Shown here piece after piece: positions 34,377 through 42,754 of a stretch of 64,000 nucleotides of DNA. Each line of letters begins with the position of its first letter. Position 1 is the first letter of the stretch. The notes under the pieces were generated by a model. It worked only from the letters and a program-made list of their open reading frames with translations, did no database searches and had not been told where the DNA came from. Source of the stretch: CAVQJU01 sp963755195 (GTDB taxonomy: Bacteria; Acidobacteriota; Vicinamibacteria; Vicinamibacterales; CAVVIG01); assembly GCA_963755195.1 (NCBI GenBank), contig CAVWIZ010000002.1, positions 868,001 through 932,000 on the forward strand, read 5' to 3'. Both the position numbers and the translations under genes were made by a program.

Positions 34377-36452
34377 GTGAAAGCCCCCGCAGATGCCGCC
34401 GGGCGCGCCAAGATCCAGGCGAAGGCGAAACACCTTCGCGACGCCATCCGGCATCACGAAGAGCGCTACTACATCCACAACAACCCGGAGATTTCGGACG
34501 AAGCGTTCGACCGCCTGCTGCACGAGCTCGAGAAGCTCGAGGCCGATCACCCCGATCTCGTCACGCCAGACTCGCCGACGCAACGCGTTGGCGGCCGGGC
34601 CGTCGAAGGCTTCGCGACCGTCGAGCACCTGGTGCCGATGCTCAGCCTCGACAACGCCTACGACGAAAAGGAACTCAGGGCGTTTGACGAACGGGTGCGA
34701 AAGGCCGCCGGTCTCGGCGATCAGGTGGTGGCGTATGTCGCCGAGATGAAGATCGACGGGCTGAGCATCGCGCTGACCTACGAGGACGGACGCCTGGTTC
34801 GCGGCGCCACGCGGGGCGACGGCGCTCGCGGCGAGGACGTGACGGCCAATGTGCGCACCATTCGGGCGATTCCGCTCGCCCTTCGCGGCGGTCCGGCCGG
34901 CCGCGTCGAGGTGCGGGGAGAGGTCTACCTCTCGCGGGCCGCGTTCGAGCGGATCAATCGTGAACGCGAAGAGGCCGGAGAGGAGCTCTACGCCAACCCG
35001 AGGAACTCGGCCGCGGGCACGATGAGAAACCTGGAGCCGGCACTCGTCGCCAGGCGGAGCCTCGGCGGGTTCACCTATCAAATCGTCGCCGGCGCGGATC
35101 TCTTCCCGAGCCACGGCGAAACGCTCGAGGCGATGGAGCGTTGGGGCCTGCCGGTCGAACCGCACTGGAAGAAGTGCGAAGGGGTCGACTCGCTGGTGGC
35201 ATTTTGCCAGGAGTGGAGCGACAGGCGGCGAAGTCTCAGCTTCGACACCGACGGCGTGGTCATCAAGGTGGACGACCTCGCGCTTCGGACCAGGCTGGGC
35301 GCGACGGCAAAATTTCCCCGGTGGGCGACGGCGTTCAAGTTCCCGGCGCAGCAGGCCCACACAAGACTCCTGCGGATTGCCGTCAACGTTGGCCGGACGG
35401 GCGCCGTGACGCCCTATGCGCAGCTCGAACCGGTGCTGCTGGCCGGATCGACGATTTCGATGGCCACGCTCCACAACGCCGAAGACGTCGCGCGCAAGGA
35501 TCTGCGCGACGGCGACACCGTGATCATCGAGAAGGGCGGCGATGTCATCCCGAAGGTCGTGGCTCCGGTTCTGAACCTGAGGCCCGCCGGCGCCCAACCG
35601 TGGGTGATGCCCTCGTCGTGTCCGGTGTGTCAGAGCGAACTGCAGCGCGACGACGAGGAAGTGGTGTGGCGGTGCGAGAACACGTCGTGTCCGGCGCGGC
35701 TGCGGCGGAGCCTCGAGCACTTCGCGTCGCGGACGGCGATGAACATCGAAGGCCTGGGCGCCTCGCTCGTGGATCAGCTCATCGAGCAGGGACTGGTGCG
35801 GGATTTCGCCGACCTCTACAAGCTCGAGGCTCCGCAGCTCGAGGCGCTGGTCGTCGCGCCCCGCGATCCGAAATCCGAGCGCGCGGTGGCGCGCAAGCTC
35901 GGCAAAGTGGGCCGCAACGTCATGGAGCAGATCGAGCGCAGCAAGGGCAACGATCTGTCGCGGCTGGTGTACGCGCTGGGCATCCGGCACATCGGTGAGA
36001 AGGCGGCGGCCACGCTCGCGCGGTATTTCCGCACGATGGACCGGCTGTTCGCGGCATCGGTCGAAGAGCTGCAAGCGACGCCTGAAGTCGGCCCCGTCGT
36101 CGCGGCGTCCGTGCGGACGTTTGCCGACGAGCCGCGGAATCAGCGGCTGATTCAGCGTCTCAAAGAGGCCGGCGTGAACATGGAGAGTCGTGCGCCCGAG
36201 CCGACGACTGAGCCGGCGGGACCGCTCGCCGGCAAGGTGTTCGTGCTCACCGGCACGCTGGCGTCGATGACGCGGGAGCAGGCGACCGAGGCGCTTGAAC
36301 GGCTGGGCGCGCGGGTCGCCGGGTCGGTCAGCAAGAAGACCACCTACGTCATTGCAGGCACCGATGGCGGAAGCAAGCTCGAAAAGGCCGGGAAGCTCGG
36401 CATCGAAACTCTGGATGAGGAGCGCTTCCGCGCTCTTATAATGGAGCCGTAG
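34377..36452 (+). CDS. ligA: NAD-dependent DNA ligase
   Basis: The 691-residue LigA has a GTG start. Order of parts: Ia domain (RHHEERYYIHNNPEISDEAFD), adenylation domain with the nucleophile in EMKIDGLSIALTYEDG and YANPRNSAAGTMRNLEP, and OB fold (TGAVTPYAQLEPVLLAGSTIS). A four-cysteine zinc finger (CPVC, then CENTSCPARLRRS) follows, then helix-hairpin-helix repeats (IRHIGEKAAATLARYF) and a C-terminal BRCT (AGKVFVLTGTLASMTREQA). It seals nicks in replication and repair using NAD+. Complete, no indels; the final codons hold a TATAAT for the next gene. Confidence 0.96.
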   Translation: MKAPADAAGRAKIQAKAKHLRDAIRHHEERYYIHNNPEISDEAFDRLLHELEKLEADHPDLVTPDSPTQRVGGRAVEGFATVEHLVPMLSLDNAYDEKELRAFDERVRKAAGLGDQVVAYVAEMKIDGLSIALTYEDGRLVRGATRGDGARGEDVTANVRTIRAIPLALRGGPAGRVEVRGEVYLSRAAFERINREREEAGEELYANPRNSAAGTMRNLEPALVARRSLGGFTYQIVAGADLFPSHGETLEAMERWGLPVEPHWKKCEGVDSLVAFCQEWSDRRRSLSFDTDGVVIKVDDLALRTRLGATAKFPRWATAFKFPAQQAHTRLLRIAVNVGRTGAVTPYAQLEPVLLAGSTISMATLHNAEDVARKDLRDGDTVIIEKGGDVIPKVVAPVLNLRPAGAQPWVMPSSCPVCQSELQRDDEEVVWRCENTSCPARLRRSLEHFASRTAMNIEGLGASLVDQLIEQGLVRDFADLYKLEAPQLEALVVAPRDPKSERAVARKLGKVGRNVMEQIERSKGNDLSRLVYALGIRHIGEKAAATLARYFRTMDRLFAASVEELQATPEVGPVVAASVRTFADEPRNQRLIQRLKEAGVNMESRAPEPTTEPAGPLAGKVFVLTGTLASMTREQATEALERLGARVAGSVSKKTTYVIAGTDGGSKLEKAGKLGIETLDEERFRALIMEP
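36437..36442 (+). promoter_or_regulatory. Consensus -10 TATAAT inside the end of ligA, before the HtrA gene
   Basis: A perfect TATAAT ends 10 bases before ATG 36453. Initiation 6-8 bases downstream would leave a leader of only about four bases. It lets the protease gene be transcribed independently of ligA. No strong -35 is seen. Confidence 0.5.
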
Positions 36453-37979
36453 ATGTCGCGGCGTTCCACCATCGTCACGCTCGCCCTGACCGCGGCTGTC
36501 GCGTTTCTGGTCGGCACCATCTTCGCCGGCGGGATCACGCGATCCGCCGTCGTGGCCGGGCCCGATCAGAAGAGCGCCGGCGGCCGCTCGGGCGTCCGTG
36601 CCGGGACCGGGCTGCAGGCGGTCGTCAACTTTGCAGACATCGTCGATCGCGTCAACCCGGCGGTGGTGAGCATCGACGCCACGAGCAAGATCCGGGATTC
36701 GCGCCGGCGGCGTAACCGCGCCGAGGCCCCCGATCCACCGGATCTGTTCGATCCGCCGTTCGACGACGCCCAGCCCAGGCGGGACTACGATCGCACCGAC
36801 CCGACGCGGCGCGGGGCGGGCACCGGCTTCATCATCGACGCCGACGGCAGCATCCTGACGAACCACCACGTCATCGAGCGCGCCGAGCGCATTACCGTCA
36901 AGCTGTCCGACGGCCGCAGTCTTCGGGCCCGCGTGATCGGCAGCGACCAGGACACCGACATCGCGCTGATCAAGATCGACGGTCAGACCGGGTTGCCGGT
37001 CGCCTCGCTCGGCGACTCGTCGCTCCTCCGGATGGGTGAGTGGGTCTGCGCCATCGGCAACCCGCTTGGATACGACCATTCGGTGACGGTGGGAGTCATC
37101 AGCTTTCTCGGCCGGAAGCTCTTCGACGCCAGCCTCGACAACTACATTCAGACCGATGCCGCCATCAACTTCGGCAACAGCGGCGGGCCGCTCATCAACG
37201 CGCGCGGCGAAGTGATTGGCATCAACGCCGCGATTAGCTCGCACGCCAGCGGCATCGGGTTCGCCGTGCCCATCAACGGCGCGACGTCCATCCTCGAGCA
37301 GCTGCGCTCACGAGGTCGCGCCAGCCGCGGGTACATCGGGATCACGCTGCGCGACGTGGACCACGACCTGCAGGAATCGCTCAAGCTGACCGTGGCGAGG
37401 GGCGCCCTCGTCCAGGACGTGGCTGAAGGCTCGCCAGGCGAGCGCGCCGGCTTGCGGGCCTACGACACGATCGTGGCGCTCGACGATCGGGCGATGGCGA
37501 ACGACGACCAGCTGATTCACGAGATTGCGAGCCGGACGCCTGGCTCCGCGGTTCGCCTGCGGCTGATTCGCGACGGCCGCGAAGAAGCGGTCACGGTGAA
37601 GCTGGCGGAGCGGCCCAGGCGCGAGACGGCCGACCCGCGGGGGCCCGTCGCCCCGCCCGATCGAGGCAAGACCGACGCGGATGTGCCACTCGGCCTTGTC
37701 GTTCGCGATCTGGACCGGCAGACGGCGGACCGGCTCGACATTCCCAGGGCGCTCCGCGGCGTCCTGGTGACGCGCGTCGAACCGATGAGCGCATCGTTCG
37801 ACGCCGGCGTCGAGCGAGGTGTCGTGCTCCTCGAGATCAATCGGGAGCACGTGGACTCCATGGCCGACTACCGGCGCCTCGCGCGCGCCGCGCTCCCGGG
37901 CGACGTCGTCGCCCTGTATCTCTACTTCCCCGATCTCGAACAGCGAAAGCTCGTGACCGTTCGGGTCGAGGCTCGCTGA
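36453..37979 (+). CDS. HtrA/Deg-family periplasmic serine protease
   Basis: The 508-residue protein has an N-terminal membrane anchor/signal (VTLALTAAVAFLVGTIFAGG). A charged, Pro/Arg/Asp-rich linker (about 85-118) leads to a trypsin-like domain with ILTNHHVIERAE (His), DTDIALIKIDG (Asp) and FGNSGGPLINARGEV (Ser). Two PDZ domains follow, the first around RGYIGITLRDVD to about residue 395 and the second from GLVVRDLDRQTADRL to the end. This is the DegP/DegQ layout for degrading misfolded envelope proteins. It is upstream of an NtrC-type regulator and a membrane kinase, suggesting an envelope-stress context. Confidence 0.93.
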   Translation: MSRRSTIVTLALTAAVAFLVGTIFAGGITRSAVVAGPDQKSAGGRSGVRAGTGLQAVVNFADIVDRVNPAVVSIDATSKIRDSRRRRNRAEAPDPPDLFDPPFDDAQPRRDYDRTDPTRRGAGTGFIIDADGSILTNHHVIERAERITVKLSDGRSLRARVIGSDQDTDIALIKIDGQTGLPVASLGDSSLLRMGEWVCAIGNPLGYDHSVTVGVISFLGRKLFDASLDNYIQTDAAINFGNSGGPLINARGEVIGINAAISSHASGIGFAVPINGATSILEQLRSRGRASRGYIGITLRDVDHDLQESLKLTVARGALVQDVAEGSPGERAGLRAYDTIVALDDRAMANDDQLIHEIASRTPGSAVRLRLIRDGREEAVTVKLAERPRRETADPRGPVAPPDRGKTDADVPLGLVVRDLDRQTADRLDIPRALRGVLVTRVEPMSASFDAGVERGVVLLEINREHVDSMADYRRLARAALPGDVVALYLYFPDLEQRKLVTVRVEAR

Positions 37980-37994
37980 CCCGACCTTCCACGC

Positions 37995-39401
37995 ATGCCA
38001 AAACCCCGCATTCTGGTCATCGACGACGACGCCGGAATCCGCGAGTCGCTGAAGATGACGCTCGAATACGACGGGTACGACGTCTCCGGCGCGGCAACCG
38101 GCCAGGAGGGGCTGGCGCTCGTCGAGCGTGAAGCGCCGGACCTGGTGCTGCTCGACGTCAAGATGCCCGGCATGGACGGCCTCGACGTGCTCACGCGGCT
38201 GCACTCGATACACGAGGCGTTGCCTGTCGTCATGATTTCCGCGCACGGGACGCCGAGCTCGGCCGTCGAGGCCATCAGAAAAGGCGCGCTCGACTTTCTC
38301 GAGAAGCCGTTCGAGAGCACCGATCGCCTGCGCGTGACGATCCAGAACGCGCTCGAACAGGCGCGGCTGCGCGACGAGAACCGTTCGCTCAAGAAGGCCG
38401 TCGAAGTCCGGCACCAGATGATTGGCGACAGCGCGTCGCTGAAGACCGTGATGGCGGCCATCGGACGGGCGGCGCCCACCAACGCCACGGTGCTGATTCA
38501 GGGCGAGAGCGGCGTCGGCAAGGAGCTCGTGGCGCGAACCATTCACCGGAACAGCCTGCGAAGCCGCGAGCGATTCGTGCAGGTCAATTGCGCCGCGATT
38601 CCCGAGGAGCTGATCGAGAGCGAGCTGTTCGGCCACGAAAAGGGGTCGTTCACCGGCGCCACCGAAAAACAAGTCGGGAAGTTCGAGCAGGCCGACAAGG
38701 GCACGATCTTTCTCGACGAAATCGGCGACATGAGCGCGAAGACGCAGGCCAAGGTGCTGCGCGTGCTGCAGGAGGGCGAAGTCGAGCGCCTGGGCTCGGC
38801 GCGGACGATCAAAGTGGACGTCCGTGTCATCGCCGCCACGAACAAGAACCTCGAGGAAGAAATCGAGAAGGGACACTTCCGCGACGATCTGTACTTCCGC
38901 CTGGCGGTGATTCCCGTGCACGTGCCGGCGCTGCGCGAGCGCGCGGAAGATATTCCTCCGCTCGTGCGCCATTTCATGGAGCACTTCAGCCGCGAAAACA
39001 ACGTGCGGCCCAAGCGCATCGCGCCGGCGGCGCTCGAGGCGCTGCAGCGGTACCGGTGGAAGGGCAACATCCGCGAGCTGCGGAACACCGTCGAGCGCCT
39101 CATCATCATGACGAGCGCGGACGCGATCGACGTCACCGATCTGCCCGAGTCGGTGCGATCGCCGGGCGCCGCCGCGCCGGCGACGGGCGGCAGCACGCCG
39201 AAGCTCGGGTCTGATCCCGATCGAGCGAAGGCGGGCACGCTGCGCGAGTTCAAGGACAACGCCGAGCGCGCCTTCCTCGTCGCCAAGCTGCGCGAGAGCG
39301 GCTGGAACATCTCGAAGACCGCCGAGGTCATCGACACGCCGCGGAGCAACCTCTACAAGAAGCTCGAACAGTACCAAATCTCGCAGGAAACCGACGGATA
39401 G
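37995..39401 (+). CDS. NtrC-family response regulator
   Basis: The 468-residue protein has a receiver domain with the acidic pocket ILVIDDDAGIRES, the phospho-acceptor in LVLLDVKMPGMDG (Asp about 53) and a lysine in DFLEKPFE. The sigma-54 AAA+ domain has GESGVGKELVA, ELFGHEKGSFTGATE (a GSFTGA loop), GTIFLDEIGDM and FRDDLYFRLAVIP. The C-terminal Fis helix-turn-helix is NISKTAEVIDTPRSNLYKKLEQY. It would activate sigma-54 promoters when phosphorylated. No histidine kinase gene is adjacent; the neighbour is a Ser/Thr kinase, so its phosphodonor is open. Confidence 0.94.
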   Translation: MPKPRILVIDDDAGIRESLKMTLEYDGYDVSGAATGQEGLALVEREAPDLVLLDVKMPGMDGLDVLTRLHSIHEALPVVMISAHGTPSSAVEAIRKGALDFLEKPFESTDRLRVTIQNALEQARLRDENRSLKKAVEVRHQMIGDSASLKTVMAAIGRAAPTNATVLIQGESGVGKELVARTIHRNSLRSRERFVQVNCAAIPEELIESELFGHEKGSFTGATEKQVGKFEQADKGTIFLDEIGDMSAKTQAKVLRVLQEGEVERLGSARTIKVDVRVIAATNKNLEEEIEKGHFRDDLYFRLAVIPVHVPALRERAEDIPPLVRHFMEHFSRENNVRPKRIAPAALEALQRYRWKGNIRELRNTVERLIIMTSADAIDVTDLPESVRSPGAAAPATGGSTPKLGSDPDRAKAGTLREFKDNAERAFLVAKLRESGWNISKTAEVIDTPRSNLYKKLEQYQISQETDG

Positions 39402-39432
39402 CGCGAAGAAAGCGGATCATCCGCCAGACGTC

Positions 39433-42192
39433 ATGTCAGTCCCACGCGCGCCCTGGTGGATGTATCTGCTCGCGGCCGCCGTGATCTCCGCCCACGGCTT
39501 CACCGCGTGGACCGACTTCGTTCATCCGCAGAACCCGGGATTCACGCGCGCACGCTGGCTGAGCCTGCAGATCGGCACCGTCACGCCCGATGGCCCCTTC
39601 GCCCGAGCGGGCGTTCGGCCTGGCGACGTGCTCCTCGCGATCGACGGCCAACGGCTCGAAAGCGTGCTCGACTGGGACCTCGCTGCCGCCGGTCTGGAGA
39701 TCGACACGCCATTCGCCGTGGACGTGCGACGTGGCCAGGAGACCGTGCGTCTCACGGCCGTGCTGGATCAGCCAAGCTTCCGGTTGTGGGACGCGAGAAG
39801 CTACGTCGTCGCGATTTCATTGAACGGCGCACGGCTCATCTGCCTGTCGCTGGCCCTGCTGATCGTGTTCAAGCGGCCGGACGATTTGAGCGCCCGATTG
39901 GCGGCATGGCTGCTCGCATCGCTCGGCGCGACTGGACCGCTGCTGGTCGGCGGACTGGCACTCGCGCGACACGCACCTGAGCCCATCCGCTTTCTGGCAT
40001 TCACGGGATCACTGCTGTCTTCGGGCGCGGCGACGGCCTGGTTCTGTTTCTTCGCGATGTTTCCGAGACGTCTGCTCACCAGGCCATGGCACTGGCTGCT
40101 GGCGCTGGCGCCCGGCTTCGCGATGCTGCTGTACCAGGCGAGTTGGTTTGACCGCCCGGTCTACTTTCCCAATCTGGCCGCGGGCCCTATCCCGTGGCGT
40201 CTGGCTTACGCCGGAGTCGCCGTGAGCCTGATGCAGGGCGTGGCCGGCGTGGCGATTCTGGTGTTCAACTATTTCCGCCTCCGGGACGTGAACGAGCACC
40301 GCAAGCTGGGCGTGCTGCTGCTCGGCACCGCGATTGGTTGGCCCGCCCTGTTGATCACCACCGTGTTTTCCCAGATCGCCAGCCGGTACCTGCTGCTGCG
40401 GACGGTCCTTGCGGTGGCCGGCCCGGTTCTGTTTCTCCTGTTCCCGCTGGCGTTCGCCTACGCCATCCTGCGGCATCGGCTGTTCGACATCGGCTTCATC
40501 GTCCGTCAGGGACTCCAATACGCCCTGGCGCGCCGCGTCGTCCTCTCGATGCTGCCGGCTACTGTGGCCGTGTTCATCGCCGACCTGATGCTCAATCGCG
40601 ATCAGACGATCGGTGCGATTCTCGCGCAGCGCGGGTGGCCGTACGCGGCCATCGGCATCCTCGCGCTGGCGGCGTTGCGCAAGCGCCGGGCATGGATCGA
40701 CGCGATTGACCGCCGATTCTTTCGTGAACGCTACAACGCTCAGCAGATTCTTCGTGAGGTGGCCGAAGAGGTGCGGCAGGTCCCCTCCCTCGATGTCGTC
40801 GCGTCACGTGTGGTGGGGCGCTTGGAAGCCGCGCTGCACGCGGAGTTCGCGGCGCTGCTCGTTCGGGATCCGGGCGAGGCCAGCTATCGGTCGCTGGCAT
40901 CGGCGCCACCCGGTGTGGCGCCGCCGGTGCTCGAGGCGGACACGAAACTGATCGGCCTCCTGCGTTTGCTCGGGAAGCCGCTCCAGGTGTCGACGTCCGA
41001 CAGCGGCTGGCTGCAGCAGCTCCCGCACGCGGAAACGCGGTTTCTGCGAAGCGCCCGGATCGATCTGCTGGTCCCGGTGTCGTTCTCGACCACGAGCCGC
41101 GAAGCGCTGCTGGCGTTGGGGCAGAAGAGGTCCGAGGAGCCGTACGCGAGCGAAGATCAGGAGCTGCTGCTGGCGATCGCGAGCAGCCTCGCGATCCTGC
41201 TCGAACGTCCGGCCGCAGTGCCCTCACGTTCAGGGTCGGCGGAATGCCCGCAGTGCGGCGGGTGCTATGAGAGCGACGTGGATCGGTGTCCACGAGACGC
41301 CACCCGCCTCACGCATTCAGCGATCCCTCGTGTGCTCGCCAACCGGTATCGCCTCGAGCGGCGACTCGGGCGCGGCGGCATGGGAACCGTGTACCGCGCG
41401 CAGGATACCGTGCTCGACCGGCAGGTCGCGCTGAAGCTCATGCGCGAGGATCTCGTGTCCAGTCCGGAGATGGCCGAGCGGTTTCGCCGCGAGGCCCGGG
41501 CGGCGGCGGCCATCACGCATCCGAACCTCGTAACGCTCTACGACTTCACGATTGACGCCGACAACCGGGCGTTCCTGGTGATGGAGCTGCTGACCGGGGG
41601 GACGCTCCGCCAGCGGCTTCGGGAGGAGACGCGCTTGCCCGCGACGATCGTGATCGAGATCGTCCGCGGCGTCTGCTCGGCGCTGGCCATCGCGCACCAG
41701 CGGGGTCTCGTGCATCGCGATCTCAAGCCGGAAAACGTCGTCCTTGTTGACGATGGCGGGCGGGAGCAGCCCAAGGTCCTCGACTTCGGCCTGGCGAAAT
41801 TTCTGGGATCGAGCGAGGCCGCGACGCGCGCCACCCTGGAGACCGGACGTGGCATGTTGCTCGGCACCACGCCCTACATGTCGCCGGAGCAGCTTCAAGG
41901 AAAACCCGTGTCGCCTCAGTGGGATCTGTGGGCTCTGGCCGTGATGGTGTACGAGATGCTGGGCGGCGCCCATCCGTTTGGCGACCGCCGCTCGGTCGCG
42001 GCGCTGCAGGCCGCCATTCTGGCCGGCGACGCGACCCCGCTCGACGTGCACGTGCCGCAGGCGCCCGCGGCGTGGCAGGCGTTTTTCGCTGAGACGCTGA
42101 ACGCCGATGCGTCGCAGCGCCCGCCTTCTGCCGCCGACTTCCTGGCGCGGTGCGAACGGGCGCTCGAGGGGGCGACCGCGAAGCTTGCCTGA
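39433..42192 (+). CDS. Composite membrane Ser/Thr protein kinase: PDZ-like, multi-TM, GAF, zinc ribbon, kinase
   Basis: The 919-residue protein begins with one membrane helix and an extracytoplasmic PDZ-like segment (FARAGVRPGDVLLAIDGQRLES, about 55-115). About seven more helices span residues 125-420. A GAF-like domain follows (about 430-600), then a small zinc ribbon with CPQCGGCY and a paired Cys (CPRD), and finally a complete Hanks-type kinase (about 635-915). The kinase has GRGGMGTVY, VALKLM, HRDLKPENVVLVDD, DFGLAKF and GTTPYMSPEQL. Most bacterial membrane kinases have the kinase first, so this order is reversed. It may sense envelope or small-molecule signals, next to an HtrA protease and an NtrC regulator. 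Confidence 0.9.
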   Translation: MSVPRAPWWMYLLAAAVISAHGFTAWTDFVHPQNPGFTRARWLSLQIGTVTPDGPFARAGVRPGDVLLAIDGQRLESVLDWDLAAAGLEIDTPFAVDVRRGQETVRLTAVLDQPSFRLWDARSYVVAISLNGARLICLSLALLIVFKRPDDLSARLAAWLLASLGATGPLLVGGLALARHAPEPIRFLAFTGSLLSSGAATAWFCFFAMFPRRLLTRPWHWLLALAPGFAMLLYQASWFDRPVYFPNLAAGPIPWRLAYAGVAVSLMQGVAGVAILVFNYFRLRDVNEHRKLGVLLLGTAIGWPALLITTVFSQIASRYLLLRTVLAVAGPVLFLLFPLAFAYAILRHRLFDIGFIVRQGLQYALARRVVLSMLPATVAVFIADLMLNRDQTIGAILAQRGWPYAAIGILALAALRKRRAWIDAIDRRFFRERYNAQQILREVAEEVRQVPSLDVVASRVVGRLEAALHAEFAALLVRDPGEASYRSLASAPPGVAPPVLEADTKLIGLLRLLGKPLQVSTSDSGWLQQLPHAETRFLRSARIDLLVPVSFSTTSREALLALGQKRSEEPYASEDQELLLAIASSLAILLERPAAVPSRSGSAECPQCGGCYESDVDRCPRDATRLTHSAIPRVLANRYRLERRLGRGGMGTVYRAQDTVLDRQVALKLMREDLVSSPEMAERFRREARAAAAITHPNLVTLYDFTIDADNRAFLVMELLTGGTLRQRLREETRLPATIVIEIVRGVCSALAIAHQRGLVHRDLKPENVVLVDDGGREQPKVLDFGLAKFLGSSEAATRATLETGRGMLLGTTPYMSPEQLQGKPVSPQWDLWALAVMVYEMLGGAHPFGDRRSVAALQAAILAGDATPLDVHVPQAPAAWQAFFAETLNADASQRPPSAADFLARCERALEGATAKLA

Positions 42193-42196
42193 AGAT

Positions 42197-42227
42197 CTGA
42201 CGGAGGACGGACGGATAACGCTAAACT
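42197..42227 (+). promoter_or_regulatory. Likely rnpB promoter
   Basis: CTGACG (42197-42202), a 19-base spacer and TAAACT (42222-42227) lie just ahead of the predicted 5' end of RNase P RNA at 42233, at the right distance for a stable-RNA promoter. The -35 begins right after the kinase stop (42192). Confidence 0.5.
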
Positions 42228-42232
42228 AGAAG

Positions 42233-42749
42233 GGATCGCAGCGAGCAGGATGACCGCCGCGCCGAAGCGCCGGAAGGCGCGAAGGCGGGGAGGAAAGTCC
42301 GAACTCCGCAGGGCAGTGCGCCGGGTAACCCCCGGTCGGGGCAACTCGAAGGACAGTGGCACAGAAAATATACCGCCCGCCTTCGCGCTTCGCGCTACGG
42401 CGCGGTAAACCCGCGATGGCCTCCAGCAGGGGGGACTGTCACGAGGCTTGCCGCGCCGAAGCGCGAAGCGCGAAGGCGGGTAAGGGTGAAAAGGTGCGGT
42501 AAGAGCGCACCGCGCTCGTGGTAACACGGGTGGCAGGCAAAACCCCGCACGGAGCAAGACCAAATAGGAGAGCTCCAGGCTGGCGCCGCAAGGCGTCGGC
42601 CAGGCACGGATGGCCCATCCGACGCTCTCGGGTAGGTCGCTTGATCTCGCCAGTAATGGCGAGGCTAGAGGAATGGTCGTCACCCTGAGCGAGGCGCGCA
42701 AGCGCCGAGCCGAAGGGGACAGAATTCGGCTTACGGCTCGCTGCGATCC
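42233..42749 (+). ncRNA. rnpB: RNase P RNA (bacterial type A), enlarged by repeat-like helices
   Basis: The core of a type A M1 RNA is present in order: GAGGAAAGTCCGAACTCC (42290 onward), GGGCAACTCGAAGGACAG, the ATACCGCC side of P12, GGTAAGGGTGAAAAGGTGCG with GTAAGAGCGCACCG, GGAGCAAGACCAAATAGG, GGTAGGTCGCTTGA, TAGAGGAATGG and ACAGAATTCGGCTTA. The ends pair perfectly (GGATCGCAGCGAGC at 42233 with GCTCGCTGCGATCC ending 42749), forming P1. The RNA removes tRNA 5' leaders. At about 517 bases it is well over the usual 350-400. The excess is in P3, in P12 and in a late hairpin with a GCAA tetraloop near 42681-42718. The amidohydrolase ATG follows 5 bases later. All open frames across it are spurious. 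Confidence 0.95.
42378..42478. repeat. 28-base inverted repeat forming an extended P12 in rnpB
   Basis: Arm 42378-42405 and arm 42451-42478 are reverse complements at 27 of 28 positions, built from CGCCTTCGCGCTTCGCGC and its complement. The 3' arm shares the blocks CCGCGCCGAAGCGC and GCGCGAAGGCGGG with the P3 hairpin at 42254-42288. The same repeat word thus occurs three times within one RNA. Confidence 0.85.
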
Positions 42750-42754
42750 TTAAT

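Noticed and set aside
33324..37244. A 1306-codon minus-strand open frame
   Set aside because: It is the mirror of the polyprenyl synthase, ligA and htrA genes, caused by high GC at third positions. The composition is Arg/His/Asp-rich with no domain. The same holds for the 37308-39377 frame opposite the NtrC gene.
42254..42478. CRISPR array in the GAAGCGCGAAGGCGG words
   Set aside because: There are only a few unequal copies without regular spacers, they pair with each other inside rnpB, and no cas gene is present.
42254..42716. Several long open frames across 42.25-43.0 kb on the minus strand
   Set aside because: They overlie RNase P RNA, whose conserved cores and terminal P1 pairing are unmistakable; the peptides have no family features.
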